64,000 nucleotides of DNA from Microvirga zambiensis WSM3693 (GTDB taxonomy: Bacteria > Pseudomonadota > Alphaproteobacteria > Rhizobiales > Beijerinckiaceae), in assembly GCF_016735695.1 (NCBI RefSeq), contig NZ_JAERQD010000010.1:82747-146746 (forward strand). The letters are read 5' to 3'. Shown one piece after another: positions 37,978-46,711 of the stretch. The notes below the pieces were generated by a model, which was not told where the DNA came from, searched no databases, and saw only the letters and a program-made list of their open reading frames with translations. The translations under genes and the position numbers were made by a program. Position 1 is the stretch's first letter, and the number at the start of each line of letters is the position of its first letter.

Positions 37978-38052
37978 AGACGCTTCCGTTGGTCCGCCGC
38001 AGCCTTTGAGGTGATCTCGCTGCTGCAACGATTTACCAATAGGACTGGGTGG

Positions 38053-38068
38053 CCCTTTTGTCAAAGGG
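38053..38068. promoter_or_regulatory. Inverted repeat in the LacI/sugar-ABC divergent promoter region
   Basis: CCCTTT-TGTC-AAAGGG is a perfect 6-bp inverted repeat lying between the divergent LacI and receptor genes (37978-38207). A TTGACG box at 38133 could be a -35 element for the ABC operon. The repeat is a candidate LacI operator, though it lacks the usual central CG of that family. Confidence 0.35.
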
Positions 38069-38207
38069 GAAAAGATCTGGCCTAAGCACAAGAATATCGG
38101 GAGAGCTTAGACCGGCAGCCCAATTTTTGTAGTTGACGCGCCCGCTATGGCTTGTGTTACGTTTCACCAACGAAGCCCGCAAGTGGCTCGCAAATCGGGA
38201 GGAAGAG

Positions 38208-39506
38208 ATGTCGATGCAGATGAATCGGCGAGAGGTTCTCCGCCAAGGCTCCGCCCTGCTGGGCGCTGCAACACTGTCCGGGCTGCCTCTAAGTAAGGCG
38301 GCATCACAGTCTAAGGTTCGCGTGCGCTTCGCCGGCTATGTAGAATCTCAGGAGCAGCTGAAGCAAACGCTTGCCGTTCTGAAATTGTACTCTGAGAAGA
38401 ATCCGGGCGTGGAGATTATCCCGGAATTCACGAATTTTGGCGCCTTCACCGATAAAATCGCGACTGAAACTGCGGGCGGGAATGCGCCGGATATGTTCAG
38501 CGTCAACGTCGATCTATTGGCCGAGTATGCAAGACGAGGTGTTACAACGCCTCTTGATGCTTACGTTCCCAACCCGATCAACCTGAGCGATTATCTGCAA
38601 AGTGCCGTCAATGCCGCTAAATTTGGCGGCAAGCAGTACGCGATCCCTAACGACGCGATCGGCCCTACAATCATCACAAATGCCACCTCCTTCGAGAAAG
38701 CCGGGATCAAGGTTCCCGATCAGATGTGGACGTGGGAGGATCTGGCGGAGACCTCTGCGGCGCTCAGCAAAGCCCTCGGGCCCCGGTTCTGGGGCGTCGA
38801 AGATGCCGGCGGCAATTATATTCCGTGCGATATTTTCTTGCGCGGTCGCGGCAAGTCGATGTTCACGCCGGATCACAAGCTGGGCTTCGCTCTCGAAGAC
38901 ATGGAAGCGTGGTATGCCTATTGGAAGATGATGCGCGATACGAAGGCCACGCCGCCCGGCGATGTTCAGGCGCTTGCGGGCAACGACGATCCGAGTACGG
39001 CCGGGATCGTCGCGGGGCGGGCTGCGATGAACATCACGCTCACTGACAGCTTCGTCGGCTTCCAGGCCTTGTCGCAGGACAATTTCATTCTCCACTTGAT
39101 GCCAAACGGCTTCCGCGGGGGAGAGATGAAGCAACGCCATTACTGCTATGCAGGCAACTCGACCACCGTGTCGGCCAAGTCACCCAATCAGAAGCAGGTC
39201 ATCGATATCATCCGCTTCATGCATTTCGATCCGGAGGGTGCGAAGACCTATTACACCGATAGCGGCATGATCCCCTGCTCGAAAGCTGGTCGCGACGCAC
39301 TGGCTGCATCGGGAACGGATGCCGATCGAAAGATCATCGCCTATCTCGATCTGCTGCAAAAGGACCCGGCGCCTCCTCGATACCCGGGCGTGCCGGGAAT
39401 GACGGGCATGTTGACGCGTGCCAACGAAGGCGTCGCCTTTGGCAAGCTCACTCCCAAGCAGGCCGCTCAGCAGTTCATCAATGAGGTGAGCACCAGGCTG
39501 AAGTAA
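38208..39506 (+). CDS. Sugar ABC transporter receptor (extracellular solute-binding family 1)
   Basis: This 432-residue periplasmic receptor carries an N-terminal NRREVLRQGSALLGAATLSG segment, which looks like a twin-arginine or lipid-less export signal. The mature part is typical of carbohydrate receptors (VEIIPEFTNFGAFTDKIATETAGGNAPDMF). ATG 38208 follows GGGAGGAAG. Two permease genes follow. The ligand is probably a sugar or sugar derivative processed by the SDRs, hydroxyacid dehydrogenase and TIM-barrel protein nearby. Confidence 0.92.
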   Translation: MSMQMNRREVLRQGSALLGAATLSGLPLSKAASQSKVRVRFAGYVESQEQLKQTLAVLKLYSEKNPGVEIIPEFTNFGAFTDKIATETAGGNAPDMFSVNVDLLAEYARRGVTTPLDAYVPNPINLSDYLQSAVNAAKFGGKQYAIPNDAIGPTIITNATSFEKAGIKVPDQMWTWEDLAETSAALSKALGPRFWGVEDAGGNYIPCDIFLRGRGKSMFTPDHKLGFALEDMEAWYAYWKMMRDTKATPPGDVQALAGNDDPSTAGIVAGRAAMNITLTDSFVGFQALSQDNFILHLMPNGFRGGEMKQRHYCYAGNSTTVSAKSPNQKQVIDIIRFMHFDPEGAKTYYTDSGMIPCSKAGRDALAASGTDADRKIIAYLDLLQKDPAPPRYPGVPGMTGMLTRANEGVAFGKLTPKQAAQQFINEVSTRLK

Positions 39507-39592
39507 ATCCTGAGCGGGTGGCTTTCGATAAGGGCGCGCGACGTGGGCATACCGGCGCCGCGCTCCAACGTGATCTCAGTGGAAGGCACGTC

Positions 39593-40561
39593 ATGAGCAC
39601 GACCCTGTCCGAGGCTGCGTCGCTTGAATCGGACACTTCATTCAAGGCCCGCTCACGGCGTCGGAAGGCGGTGGGAATCAATGCGCGCCAAAACGGTGCG
39701 GCCTTTCTATTCCTGTCTCCTTGGCTGATTGGCCTTCTGTGCCTTACGCTTGGTCCGATACTTGCGTCGTTCTATCTGTCGCTGACCAGATACGACATGT
39801 TCACCCCGCCTCAGTGGATCGGGGTGAGCAATTACGTGAAGATGTTTGCAGAGGATGCCCGTTACTATCAGGCTCTGCGCGTCACATTCACTTACGTGTT
39901 CCTTTCAGTCCCGTTGAAACTGGCTTTTGCGCTGGGCGTCGCAATGCTGCTCAACCGTGGCCTGAAGGGTCTCGGCTTCTACCGTTCGATTTACTACCTG
40001 CCGTCGCTTCTCGGCGGCAGTGTCGCTGTCGCCATCATGTGGCGACAGGTGTTCGCATATGACGGCATCATCAATCAGATCCTTCTAAAGTTCGGGATCG
40101 ATGGGCCGAGTTGGATCACAAGCACGGATTACGCACTCTACACTCTGGTTGCGCTCGCCGTGTGGCAGTTCGGATCCCCGATGGTTATCTTTCTCGCCGG
40201 CCTCAAGCAGATTCCGCAGGAAATCTACGACGCTGCCGAAGTCGACGGTGCTGGGCCGGTGCGCAAATTCATCAGTGTTACCTTGCCGCTTTTGACGCCG
40301 ATCATATTCTTCAATTTCGTGATGCAGATCATCGGCGCATTCCAGGCGTTCACGCCGGCCTATATTATCAGCAACGGAAAGGGCGGGCCCGCGGACGCGA
40401 CGCTATTCTATACGCTCTACCTCTACGAGCAGGCGTTCACCAATTTCCAAATGGGCTATGCCTCCGCCATGGCTTGGGTTCTCGTCGCCATCATCGGTCT
40501 GGCCACGGTCCTGTCCTTCCAGTCCGCCCGGTACTGGGTCCATTATGGTGACGAGCGTTAA
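39593..40561 (+). CDS. Sugar ABC transporter permease (MalF/UgpA type)
   Basis: This 322-residue inner-membrane protein has about six hydrophobic segments. The EAA loop DAAEVDGAGPVRKFISVTLPLLTP contacts the ATPase. ATG 39593 follows GGAAGG; an in-frame extension to 39518 is less likely. It pairs with the next permease, 10 bases downstream. Confidence 0.92.
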   Translation: MSTTLSEAASLESDTSFKARSRRRKAVGINARQNGAAFLFLSPWLIGLLCLTLGPILASFYLSLTRYDMFTPPQWIGVSNYVKMFAEDARYYQALRVTFTYVFLSVPLKLAFALGVAMLLNRGLKGLGFYRSIYYLPSLLGGSVAVAIMWRQVFAYDGIINQILLKFGIDGPSWITSTDYALYTLVALAVWQFGSPMVIFLAGLKQIPQEIYDAAEVDGAGPVRKFISVTLPLLTPIIFFNFVMQIIGAFQAFTPAYIISNGKGGPADATLFYTLYLYEQAFTNFQMGYASAMAWVLVAIIGLATVLSFQSARYWVHYGDER

Positions 40562-40571
40562 GGGTGCTGCC

Positions 40572-41444
40572 ATGACCACAGCTTCGATGCCGACACAGGG
40601 AACCAGAAATTGGAGAATCCGTTGGCGCAGTATCGTCGTGCATGGCTGTCTGATCCTTGGCGCATTCGTGATGATCTACCCGCTGCTCTGGCTGGCGAGC
40701 AGCTCCTTGAAGCCAGCGAACCTGATTTTCTCTGATCTCAGCCTTTGGCCTGCCAAGTTCCGCCTGCAAAACTATGTCGATGGTTGGCGTGGCGCGGCGA
40801 TGCCGTTTTCCGCTTTCTTTTTGAATTCCTTCATCATCGCCGGCCTGGCAGTCGTCGGCAACGTGCTCGCCTGCAGCATGGTTGCCTATGCCTTTGCCAG
40901 GCTGAACTTTGTTTTCAAGAAAACGCTGTTTGGGGTGATGATGCTCACCATCATGCTGCCGCTGCATGCGACATTGATCCCCCAATATGCGCTCTTTTAC
41001 AATCTTGGCTGGGTGAACACCTTCTTGCCGTTGATCGTGCCCAAATTCCTCGCGGTCGACGCTTTCTTCATCTTTCTGATGATCCAATTCATCCGCGGGA
41101 TCCCTCGCGAACTGGATGAGGCGGCAACCATCGACGGCGCCGGACCATTTCGCATCTACTGGTCGGTCATCCTCCCACTCTTGACGCCGGCGCTGGTGAC
41201 CACAGCGGTGTTTTCCTTCATCTGGACCTATGAGGACTTCCTGTCTCCGTTGGTTTATCTTACTTCGATGGATCTCTATACGGTGCCGCAGGGCCTGAGC
41301 CTCCTCATGTCATCGAAGGGCGCCTCGTCGTGGGGGCCCTTGCTGGCCATGTCGCTCCTCTCGCTCGTACCGTTGTTCGTTGTGTTCTTCGTCTTCCAGC
41401 GCCGCCTGATCGAAGGCATCGCGGCCTCGGGCCTTAAAGGATGA
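40572..41444 (+). CDS. Sugar ABC transporter permease (MalG/UgpE type)
   Basis: This 290-residue permease has six membrane segments and the EAA loop DEAATIDGAGPFRIYWSVILPLLTP. It begins just after the first permease. No ATP-binding gene follows, so the importer must borrow an ATPase from elsewhere in the genome, as MsmK/UgpC-type shared ATPases do in other bacteria. Confidence 0.92.
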   Translation: MTTASMPTQGTRNWRIRWRSIVVHGCLILGAFVMIYPLLWLASSSLKPANLIFSDLSLWPAKFRLQNYVDGWRGAAMPFSAFFLNSFIIAGLAVVGNVLACSMVAYAFARLNFVFKKTLFGVMMLTIMLPLHATLIPQYALFYNLGWVNTFLPLIVPKFLAVDAFFIFLMIQFIRGIPRELDEAATIDGAGPFRIYWSVILPLLTPALVTTAVFSFIWTYEDFLSPLVYLTSMDLYTVPQGLSLLMSSKGASSWGPLLAMSLLSLVPLFVVFFVFQRRLIEGIAASGLKG

Positions 41445-41538
41445 GAGCAGCATCAATGACCAGGAACTAGGCTCTTTCCGCCGTCACCGAATGGCGGGAG
41501 GCGCTTCATCAAAACCGCAGCATGTGAAGCCCCATTCA

Positions 41539-42354
41539 ATGTCAAAGACTCTGATCTCCGTATTCACAAAGCCCTGGACCGAGCCTTTGCCGATCATGGC
41601 CGACAAAATAGCGGCCCTGGGTCTGGACGGCATCGAACTTCCCGTGCGCCCCGGCTATCAGGTGACGCCAGAGAATGCGGCTGCCGGCTTGAAGGAGGCA
41701 ACGCGCGTGCTCGGCGCAAGTGGCCTGAGAATAACGAGCATTGCGAGCACGGCGGATGAAGCGATTATCGCTGCCTGCGGCGAGAGTGGCATACCGCTTA
41801 TCCGGATCATGGCACCGATCGATCTCAGCATCGGGTATGTTCAATCGATCGAGAACTATCGTCGGCAGTTCGACGCATTGCTCCCTGCGTTGAGTCGGCA
41901 TGGCGTCGCTATCGGCGTCCAGAACCATTATGGCTACTTTGTCGGAAGCGCTGTCGGACTGCTCCACCTGATCGAAATGTATGACCCACGCCATATCTCT
42001 GCGGTGCTCGATATGGCCCATTGCGCGGTCGACGGCGAGCCTACGGCAATGGCGGTGGACATCCTCAAAGGGAAGATCCATCATCAGGCCAACTTTAAGA
42101 GCGCCTATCACTCCCGCGTCAACGGACCGGAGGACGAGGCGGTATTCAAGGTCAAGTGGACCACACATCAGCACGGCGGATATTCTTGGCGCGAGTTTGC
42201 CGATTGTCTGAAGAAAGTTGGTTTCGCCGGCACCTTGTGCCTTCCTGCCGAGTACAGCGACCCAATGGGAAAGTCGCAACGCATGGGGGACGATGTCATT
42301 CCCTACCTGAAGCAAGATTTGGCTTATCTCAGAACGCTTGTCGAAGCCTGGTGA
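41539..42354 (+). CDS. TIM-barrel sugar-phosphate isomerase/epimerase family protein
   Basis: About 271 residues of the AP-endonuclease-2-like TIM-barrel family. Metal ligands are expected from IGVQNHYG, VLDMAHCAVDG and a late Glu in CLPAEYSD. Enzymes of this fold isomerise, epimerise or dehydrate sugars and inositols. ATG 41539 is chosen over 41491, but neither has a strong ribosome-binding site. It is the last gene of the sugar ABC operon, and a hairpin follows. Confidence 0.85.
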   Translation: MSKTLISVFTKPWTEPLPIMADKIAALGLDGIELPVRPGYQVTPENAAAGLKEATRVLGASGLRITSIASTADEAIIAACGESGIPLIRIMAPIDLSIGYVQSIENYRRQFDALLPALSRHGVAIGVQNHYGYFVGSAVGLLHLIEMYDPRHISAVLDMAHCAVDGEPTAMAVDILKGKIHHQANFKSAYHSRVNGPEDEAVFKVKWTTHQHGGYSWREFADCLKKVGFAGTLCLPAEYSDPMGKSQRMGDDVIPYLKQDLAYLRTLVEAW

Positions 42355-42491
42355 GGCTTGATGGATCCATCGACTCGTTGATGATGCCGATTTCACTCAT
42401 CAGGAGCAGACGGGTGAACGGGATCCGGTTGCGCTCCCAGCCGACAGGCGGCGCGCTAAGAGACTGATCCGAAAGGACTGCCCCGTCCGTT

Positions 42492-42520
42492 CTCGGGATG
42501 CGCCGTTATGGGCATCCGAG
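42492..42520. terminator. Stem-loop after the sugar operon
   Basis: CTCGGGATGC and GCATCCGAG pair with a single bulge around a ten-base loop, about 140 bases after the TIM-barrel gene and before the GntR/UTRA gene. It fits a transcription end, although no T-run follows. Confidence 0.45.
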
Positions 42521-42625
42521 AGCGGCCCTGCCTGTAAGATGGTTCACCCTGACGCCAATTGCGCTAATGTCTCGTCGGTTAATATCGAGCTGTACGACTT
42601 CGAGAAGGCGCATGGGGTAGAGGCG

Positions 42626-43399
42626 ATGGAGATCTCAGGGCAGGAAGCCGAAGCCGGCCGGCAGGGCCAGTCCGAGGCCCATCAGCCACTTTATCTTGCC
42701 GTATATGGCTCTCTTCGGGACGAGATTCAGGCCGGCAAGTGGAGGGTCGGTGCGTCGCTGCCGTCGGAAGCGGTTCTGTCCGGCCGGTTCCAAGTCAGCC
42801 GCATCACCACGCGCCATGCGCTCAGGCTCCTTGAGGCGGATGGCTACATCAGGAAGGCGCAATCCAGGCGTCCCGTCGTCACGGCAGTGGCTCCGCCTCG
42901 CCGGGAAGGCTGGTTCATGGAATCCCTGGCCGACATCGTCGCGATGGTCGGCGATGCACGTCTCGACATTGGGAGCTGGAGACAGGAGCGCTCCGCTTCG
43001 GACGCGAGGGACTTCGAATTACCGCTCGCGACGCGACTCCACTGTTTACGCGGAATCCTTTCGCGCAATGGACGCCCCTATGCCCGATCGATCATCTATT
43101 TCCCCCCTGAGATCGGGGCACGGCTGTCCCGCCGGGCGTTCGACGACGCAGTGGTCTTCCGCGTGCTCCAGCGGGAACTCGGCGTCCACATCGAGGACGT
43201 CCGGATGACCGTTTGGGCGGAACTCGCGTCCGAGGAGGATGCACGCGATCTCCGGTGCGAAGTGGGCAGCGCCATCCTGGCAACGCAACTGCTTTACCGA
43301 GACGAGAGCGCTTCGCTCATCGAAATCGCCTACAGCCGCGCCCTCGCATCCGAGGCCCGAATATCTACACATCTCGTAACGTCGGTGCGGGATCCTTGA
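42626..43399 (+). CDS. GntR-family regulator with UTRA ligand domain (HutC subfamily)
   Basis: About 257 residues from ATG 42626. The N-terminal winged helix (residues 20-85) has QPLYLAVYGSLRDEIQAGKW, LPSEAVLSGRFQVSRITTRHALRLLEADG and YIRKAQSRRPVV. A UTRA domain follows (LHCLRGILSRNGRPYARSII ... AILATQLLYRDE). The frame is open to 42539, so a longer start is possible. It sits directly upstream of, and co-directional with, the SDR-E1-dehydrogenase-transport genes. Between them is a GT...AC palindrome overlapping a promoter, so this protein probably controls the genes that follow. Confidence 0.9.
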   Translation: MEISGQEAEAGRQGQSEAHQPLYLAVYGSLRDEIQAGKWRVGASLPSEAVLSGRFQVSRITTRHALRLLEADGYIRKAQSRRPVVTAVAPPRREGWFMESLADIVAMVGDARLDIGSWRQERSASDARDFELPLATRLHCLRGILSRNGRPYARSIIYFPPEIGARLSRRAFDDAVVFRVLQRELGVHIEDVRMTVWAELASEEDARDLRCEVGSAILATQLLYRDESASLIEIAYSRALASEARISTHLVTSVRDP

Positions 43400-43429
43400 C
43401 AATCCCGTGGACAAAGGTTGTTATAACAA
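43396..43429 (+). promoter_or_regulatory. Promoter with overlapping GntR-type palindrome
   Basis: A perfect -35 box TTGACA (43396-43401) is followed 17 bases later by TGTTAT as a -10 candidate. Overlapping it is the perfect 12-base palindrome TTGTTATAACAA (43418-43429), which contains GT-N4-AC as expected for GntR-family operators. The position, about 50 bases before the SDR gene and just after the GntR/UTRA gene, suggests repression by steric block of RNA polymerase. Confidence 0.65.
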
Positions 43430-43480
43430 GTTGAGGGCATAAACTGGCAGAAAGCCAGGGCGCCCCCAGAGGAAAACGCC

Positions 43481-44278
43481 ATGCAGGTCGACCTCCAAGG
43501 GAAGGTCGCACTGGTGACTGGCGCGGCGCAAGGGATCGGCCGCTCTATAGCCGATACGCTGGCGCGAAACGGCGCGCGGGTCATCTATACGGACCTCGAC
43601 ATTGATCGTGTGGCCGAGGCTGCACGCAATTCGGCTCCATGCGACGAAGGTCATCTCGCCTTCGCAATGGATGTCTCGGATGGATCCGGCATCGACGGGA
43701 TCGTCGCCGAGGCGGCAGCGGCTACAGGCCGGATCGATATCCTCGTCAACAATGCCGGAATCGGGGTGAAGGCGACGGATCGAAAGACTATCGACGAATT
43801 CCCCGTCGACACCTGGGACGAGATGCTGAGGATCGACCTGACCGGGGTGTTCCGCGTCAGTCGCGCCGTCATTCCGCACATGAAGTCTCAACGCTCAGGC
43901 CGGATCATCAATATCGCGTCCGTCCTCGGCCTCGTCCCTATGCGCCTTCAAAGCTCCTATGTCGCCGCAAAGGCGGGAGTGGTGAACTTGACCCGCTCGA
44001 TGGCACTCGAGCTGGCGCCCCATGGCATCCTCGTCAATGGAATCGCTCCGGGCTCGACGGCGACAGAAGGCTGGAAAAGCTGGATCGGCGACGCGAAGAG
44101 CGAAGAGCTCGACCTCCATGCGAGGCTCCTGTCGCATATCCCCCTGGGAAGACCCGCCTCGACGCAGGAAATCGCGAACGGCGCCCTTTTCCTCGCGGCC
44201 CCGGAAAGCTCCTACATCACCGGGCATATCCTCCCTATCGATGGCGGATGGACCGCCGGCTTCGCACGGGATTTCTGA
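43481..44278 (+). CDS. SDR-family oxidoreductase
   Basis: This 265-residue SDR has TGAAQGIG, VNNAGIGV and catalytic YVAAK, with Asp in IYTDLD favouring NAD. It is the first gene behind the palindromic promoter and ends three bases before the E1 fusion gene, so it should make the oxo-compound used by the following enzymes. AGAGGAAAA precedes the ATG. Confidence 0.9.
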   Translation: MQVDLQGKVALVTGAAQGIGRSIADTLARNGARVIYTDLDIDRVAEAARNSAPCDEGHLAFAMDVSDGSGIDGIVAEAAAATGRIDILVNNAGIGVKATDRKTIDEFPVDTWDEMLRIDLTGVFRVSRAVIPHMKSQRSGRIINIASVLGLVPMRLQSSYVAAKAGVVNLTRSMALELAPHGILVNGIAPGSTATEGWKSWIGDAKSEELDLHARLLSHIPLGRPASTQEIANGALFLAAPESSYITGHILPIDGGWTAGFARDF

Positions 44279-44281
44279 GAC

Positions 44282-46711
44282 ATGGCGCAATCGCAGCGGA
44301 AAGCCGGTGGCGAAGAACTCAGCAACCGGCTTCCGCTGCCGGATGGGCTGTCCGCCGAAGCAATGATCGGCCTCTACAGAAGCATGGTTCTCCTGCGGAA
44401 GTTCGAGCTTGCGGCACAGGTCGCTTGCCGGACGGGAGAGACTCCGGGCTTCCTCCATCTCTACATAGGCCAGGAAGCAACCGCCTCCGGAATCTGCGCC
44501 CATCTGCGGCCGACAGATTGGATCACGTCGACGCATCGCGGGCATGGGCATGCACTCGCGAAGGGCATGGACCCGCGCGTGCTCATGGCGGAGCTCTATG
44601 GAAAACACGATGGATGCTGCGGCGGACGCGGCGGGACCATGCACCTGTACGATCCGTCGATAGGTCTCTTCGGGACGAACGGTTTGGTGGGAGGTGGCAT
44701 CCCCTCGGCGGTCGGTGCGGCGATCAGCGCCAAGTACCGGGGAACGCGTGACGTTTCCGTCGCTTTCTTCGGGGATGGAGCGACCAACCACGCTGCCTTC
44801 CATGAAGCGCTGAACTTCGCCGGGGTGAGGCGGGCTCCCGTAGTACTGGTGTGCGAAAACAATCTCTACGCGACGGCCACCGCACTCTCGTCGGTCACCC
44901 TCAATCCGGAGATCGCGAGCCGAGCAGCGGCCTATGGCATCCCGGGCATCGCGGTCGACGGCAACGATGTCGTTGCAGTCTGGCAGGCGGCTCGCGACGC
45001 CGTGGAGCGTGCCCGTGCTGGACAGGGGCCGACCCTGATCGAGGCGAAGACCTATCGCACCGTCGGCCATCACGAGGGCGATCCCGTGATCGGCATCTAC
45101 CGGACGCAGGAGGAGGTGGACGAGTGGACCAAGCGGTGTCCGGTCGAGACCTTCAGGCGCCGGATCCTGGAGGACTACGCGATCGTTACCGGACGCGAAC
45201 TCGACCAGATCGACGCTTCCGTCGACGCCTCGGTCAAGGATGCAATCGAATACGCACGCCGCTCGCCCGAGCCGGAACCGGGCACTTATTCGCTTCACGT
45301 CTTCGCCGACCCGCTCAATCCGCCTGAGGCGACGGCACCGTCGCCCCGAGGTCGTCCTACGGTCGAGACAGGCTGGCTCGATGCCGTCAGGGACGGGATC
45401 GCCGAGGAGATGCGGCGCAACCGCGACCTGATCTATTTCGGCGAAGGAACCGGCGAGCGCGGCGGCACGTTCGCGCACACCAAGGGCCTGTACCAGGAGT
45501 TCGGCGGGGACCGCATGGTCGACACGCCGATCTCGGAACTCGGCTTCACAGGAGCGGCGCTGGGCGCTTCGGCCACGGGCACCCGCTGCATCGCGGACCT
45601 CATGTTCGCCGACTTCCTGTTCGAGGCTGCCGGGCAGATCGTTCTGCAGGCGTCGAAGTTGCGCTACATGTCCAACGGCCAGATGCAGGCTCCCATGGTC
45701 ATCCGTGTCGGCGCGGGAGCAGTGCGGTCGGCCGGCCCGCACCACTCGGGCACCTATCATCCGGTCTGGGCGCACGTTCCGGGGCTCATCGTCTGCCTTC
45801 CATCGACTCCCGCCGATGCCAAGGGGCTGATGAAGACAGCTCTCAGGGCGCGCGATCCAGTCATCATGCTGGAGACCAAGGCCTTATTCTCGTCGAAGGG
45901 TCCTGTACCGGAAGGCGAGCATCTCGTGCCTTTCGGCCTCGCCCGGATCGCCCGCAAGGGAGCCGACCTCACCATTGCGAGCGCCGGACAACTCGTCATC
46001 AGGGCGCTCGAGGCTGCCGACATCCTGGCCGAGGAGGGGATCTCCGCAGAGATCATCGATCTCCGGACCATTCAGCCGCTCGATGTCGAGACCGTGGCTG
46101 AGAGCGTCAGGCGCACGCATCGCCTTCTCGTGGTCGATGAGGCTTATGCCATGTTCGGGGTCGGTGCCGAACTCGGCCAGTCCATGAACGAACTCTGCTT
46201 CGACCACTTGGATGCTCCCGTCGCCCGTCTCCATACAGCGCCCGTCACGCATCCGTTCGCGCCGTCTCTCGAACGCGCCATGCTGGTGTCCACTGACGGC
46301 ATCGTCGCGGCCGCCAAACGCCTCTTGCGTGGCGAGGCCGATCCCATCGATCGGGCGGGCAGACTCGCCGCAGCCGCCGGGCGCATGCCGGCACCCGCGG
46401 CGGATGATCTTCCGGTGCGCCAGATCCGGCCCAACGACAAGGTCGTGGCGCTCGCACGCAGCACCGTCGAAGGCACGCCGATCACAATGCCTTTCGGCGA
46501 CCTGACGGTGAGTGAAGGAAAGCTTGTGAAATGGTATCGTCATCTCGGGGATAGCGTCGCTCAGGGTGACCACGTGGCGGACATCGAGACTGACAAGGCC
46601 GTGGTCGAGATCGAGTCTCCCGCCAGTGGAGTTCTCGCCGAGATACTGGCGACGGACGGGGCAACGGTCGCCATGGGATCTCCGATCGGTATCGTCCGGG
46701 AGGCGAACTGA
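44282..46711 (+). CDS. 2-oxoacid/acetoin dehydrogenase E1alpha-E1beta-lipoyl fusion
   Basis: This 809-residue thiamine-diphosphate enzyme combines three parts. Residues about 20-340 are an E1 alpha subunit of the AcoA/PDH type (HRGHGHALAKG, GDGATNHAAFHEAL...CENN for TPP and Mg). Residues about 365-690 are an E1 beta subunit (FGEGTGERGGTF, DTPISELGFTGAALG with the catalytic Glu, AHVPGL). Residues about 735-809 are a lipoyl domain with Lys772 in ETDKAVVEIES. E1 alpha and beta are usually separate, and the lipoyl domain normally belongs to E2. No E2 catalytic core or E3 gene is present nearby. It should oxidatively decarboxylate or cleave a 2-oxoacid or acetoin-like compound. Its stop overlaps the next start. 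Confidence 0.9.
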   Translation: MAQSQRKAGGEELSNRLPLPDGLSAEAMIGLYRSMVLLRKFELAAQVACRTGETPGFLHLYIGQEATASGICAHLRPTDWITSTHRGHGHALAKGMDPRVLMAELYGKHDGCCGGRGGTMHLYDPSIGLFGTNGLVGGGIPSAVGAAISAKYRGTRDVSVAFFGDGATNHAAFHEALNFAGVRRAPVVLVCENNLYATATALSSVTLNPEIASRAAAYGIPGIAVDGNDVVAVWQAARDAVERARAGQGPTLIEAKTYRTVGHHEGDPVIGIYRTQEEVDEWTKRCPVETFRRRILEDYAIVTGRELDQIDASVDASVKDAIEYARRSPEPEPGTYSLHVFADPLNPPEATAPSPRGRPTVETGWLDAVRDGIAEEMRRNRDLIYFGEGTGERGGTFAHTKGLYQEFGGDRMVDTPISELGFTGAALGASATGTRCIADLMFADFLFEAAGQIVLQASKLRYMSNGQMQAPMVIRVGAGAVRSAGPHHSGTYHPVWAHVPGLIVCLPSTPADAKGLMKTALRARDPVIMLETKALFSSKGPVPEGEHLVPFGLARIARKGADLTIASAGQLVIRALEAADILAEEGISAEIIDLRTIQPLDVETVAESVRRTHRLLVVDEAYAMFGVGAELGQSMNELCFDHLDAPVARLHTAPVTHPFAPSLERAMLVSTDGIVAAAKRLLRGEADPIDRAGRLAAAAGRMPAPAADDLPVRQIRPNDKVVALARSTVEGTPITMPFGDLTVSEGKLVKWYRHLGDSVAQGDHVADIETDKAVVEIESPASGVLAEILATDGATVAMGSPIGIVREAN

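Noticed and set aside
43895..45775. A 626-codon open frame on the minus strand
   Set aside because: It lies opposite the SDR and E1 fusion genes, has no recognisable domain or ribosome-binding site, and arises from high G+C third-position bias.
44282..46711. Treating the E1 alpha and beta parts as two genes with a missed stop
   Set aside because: The frame is continuous through the linker (about residues 340-365) with no start signal for a separate beta gene.
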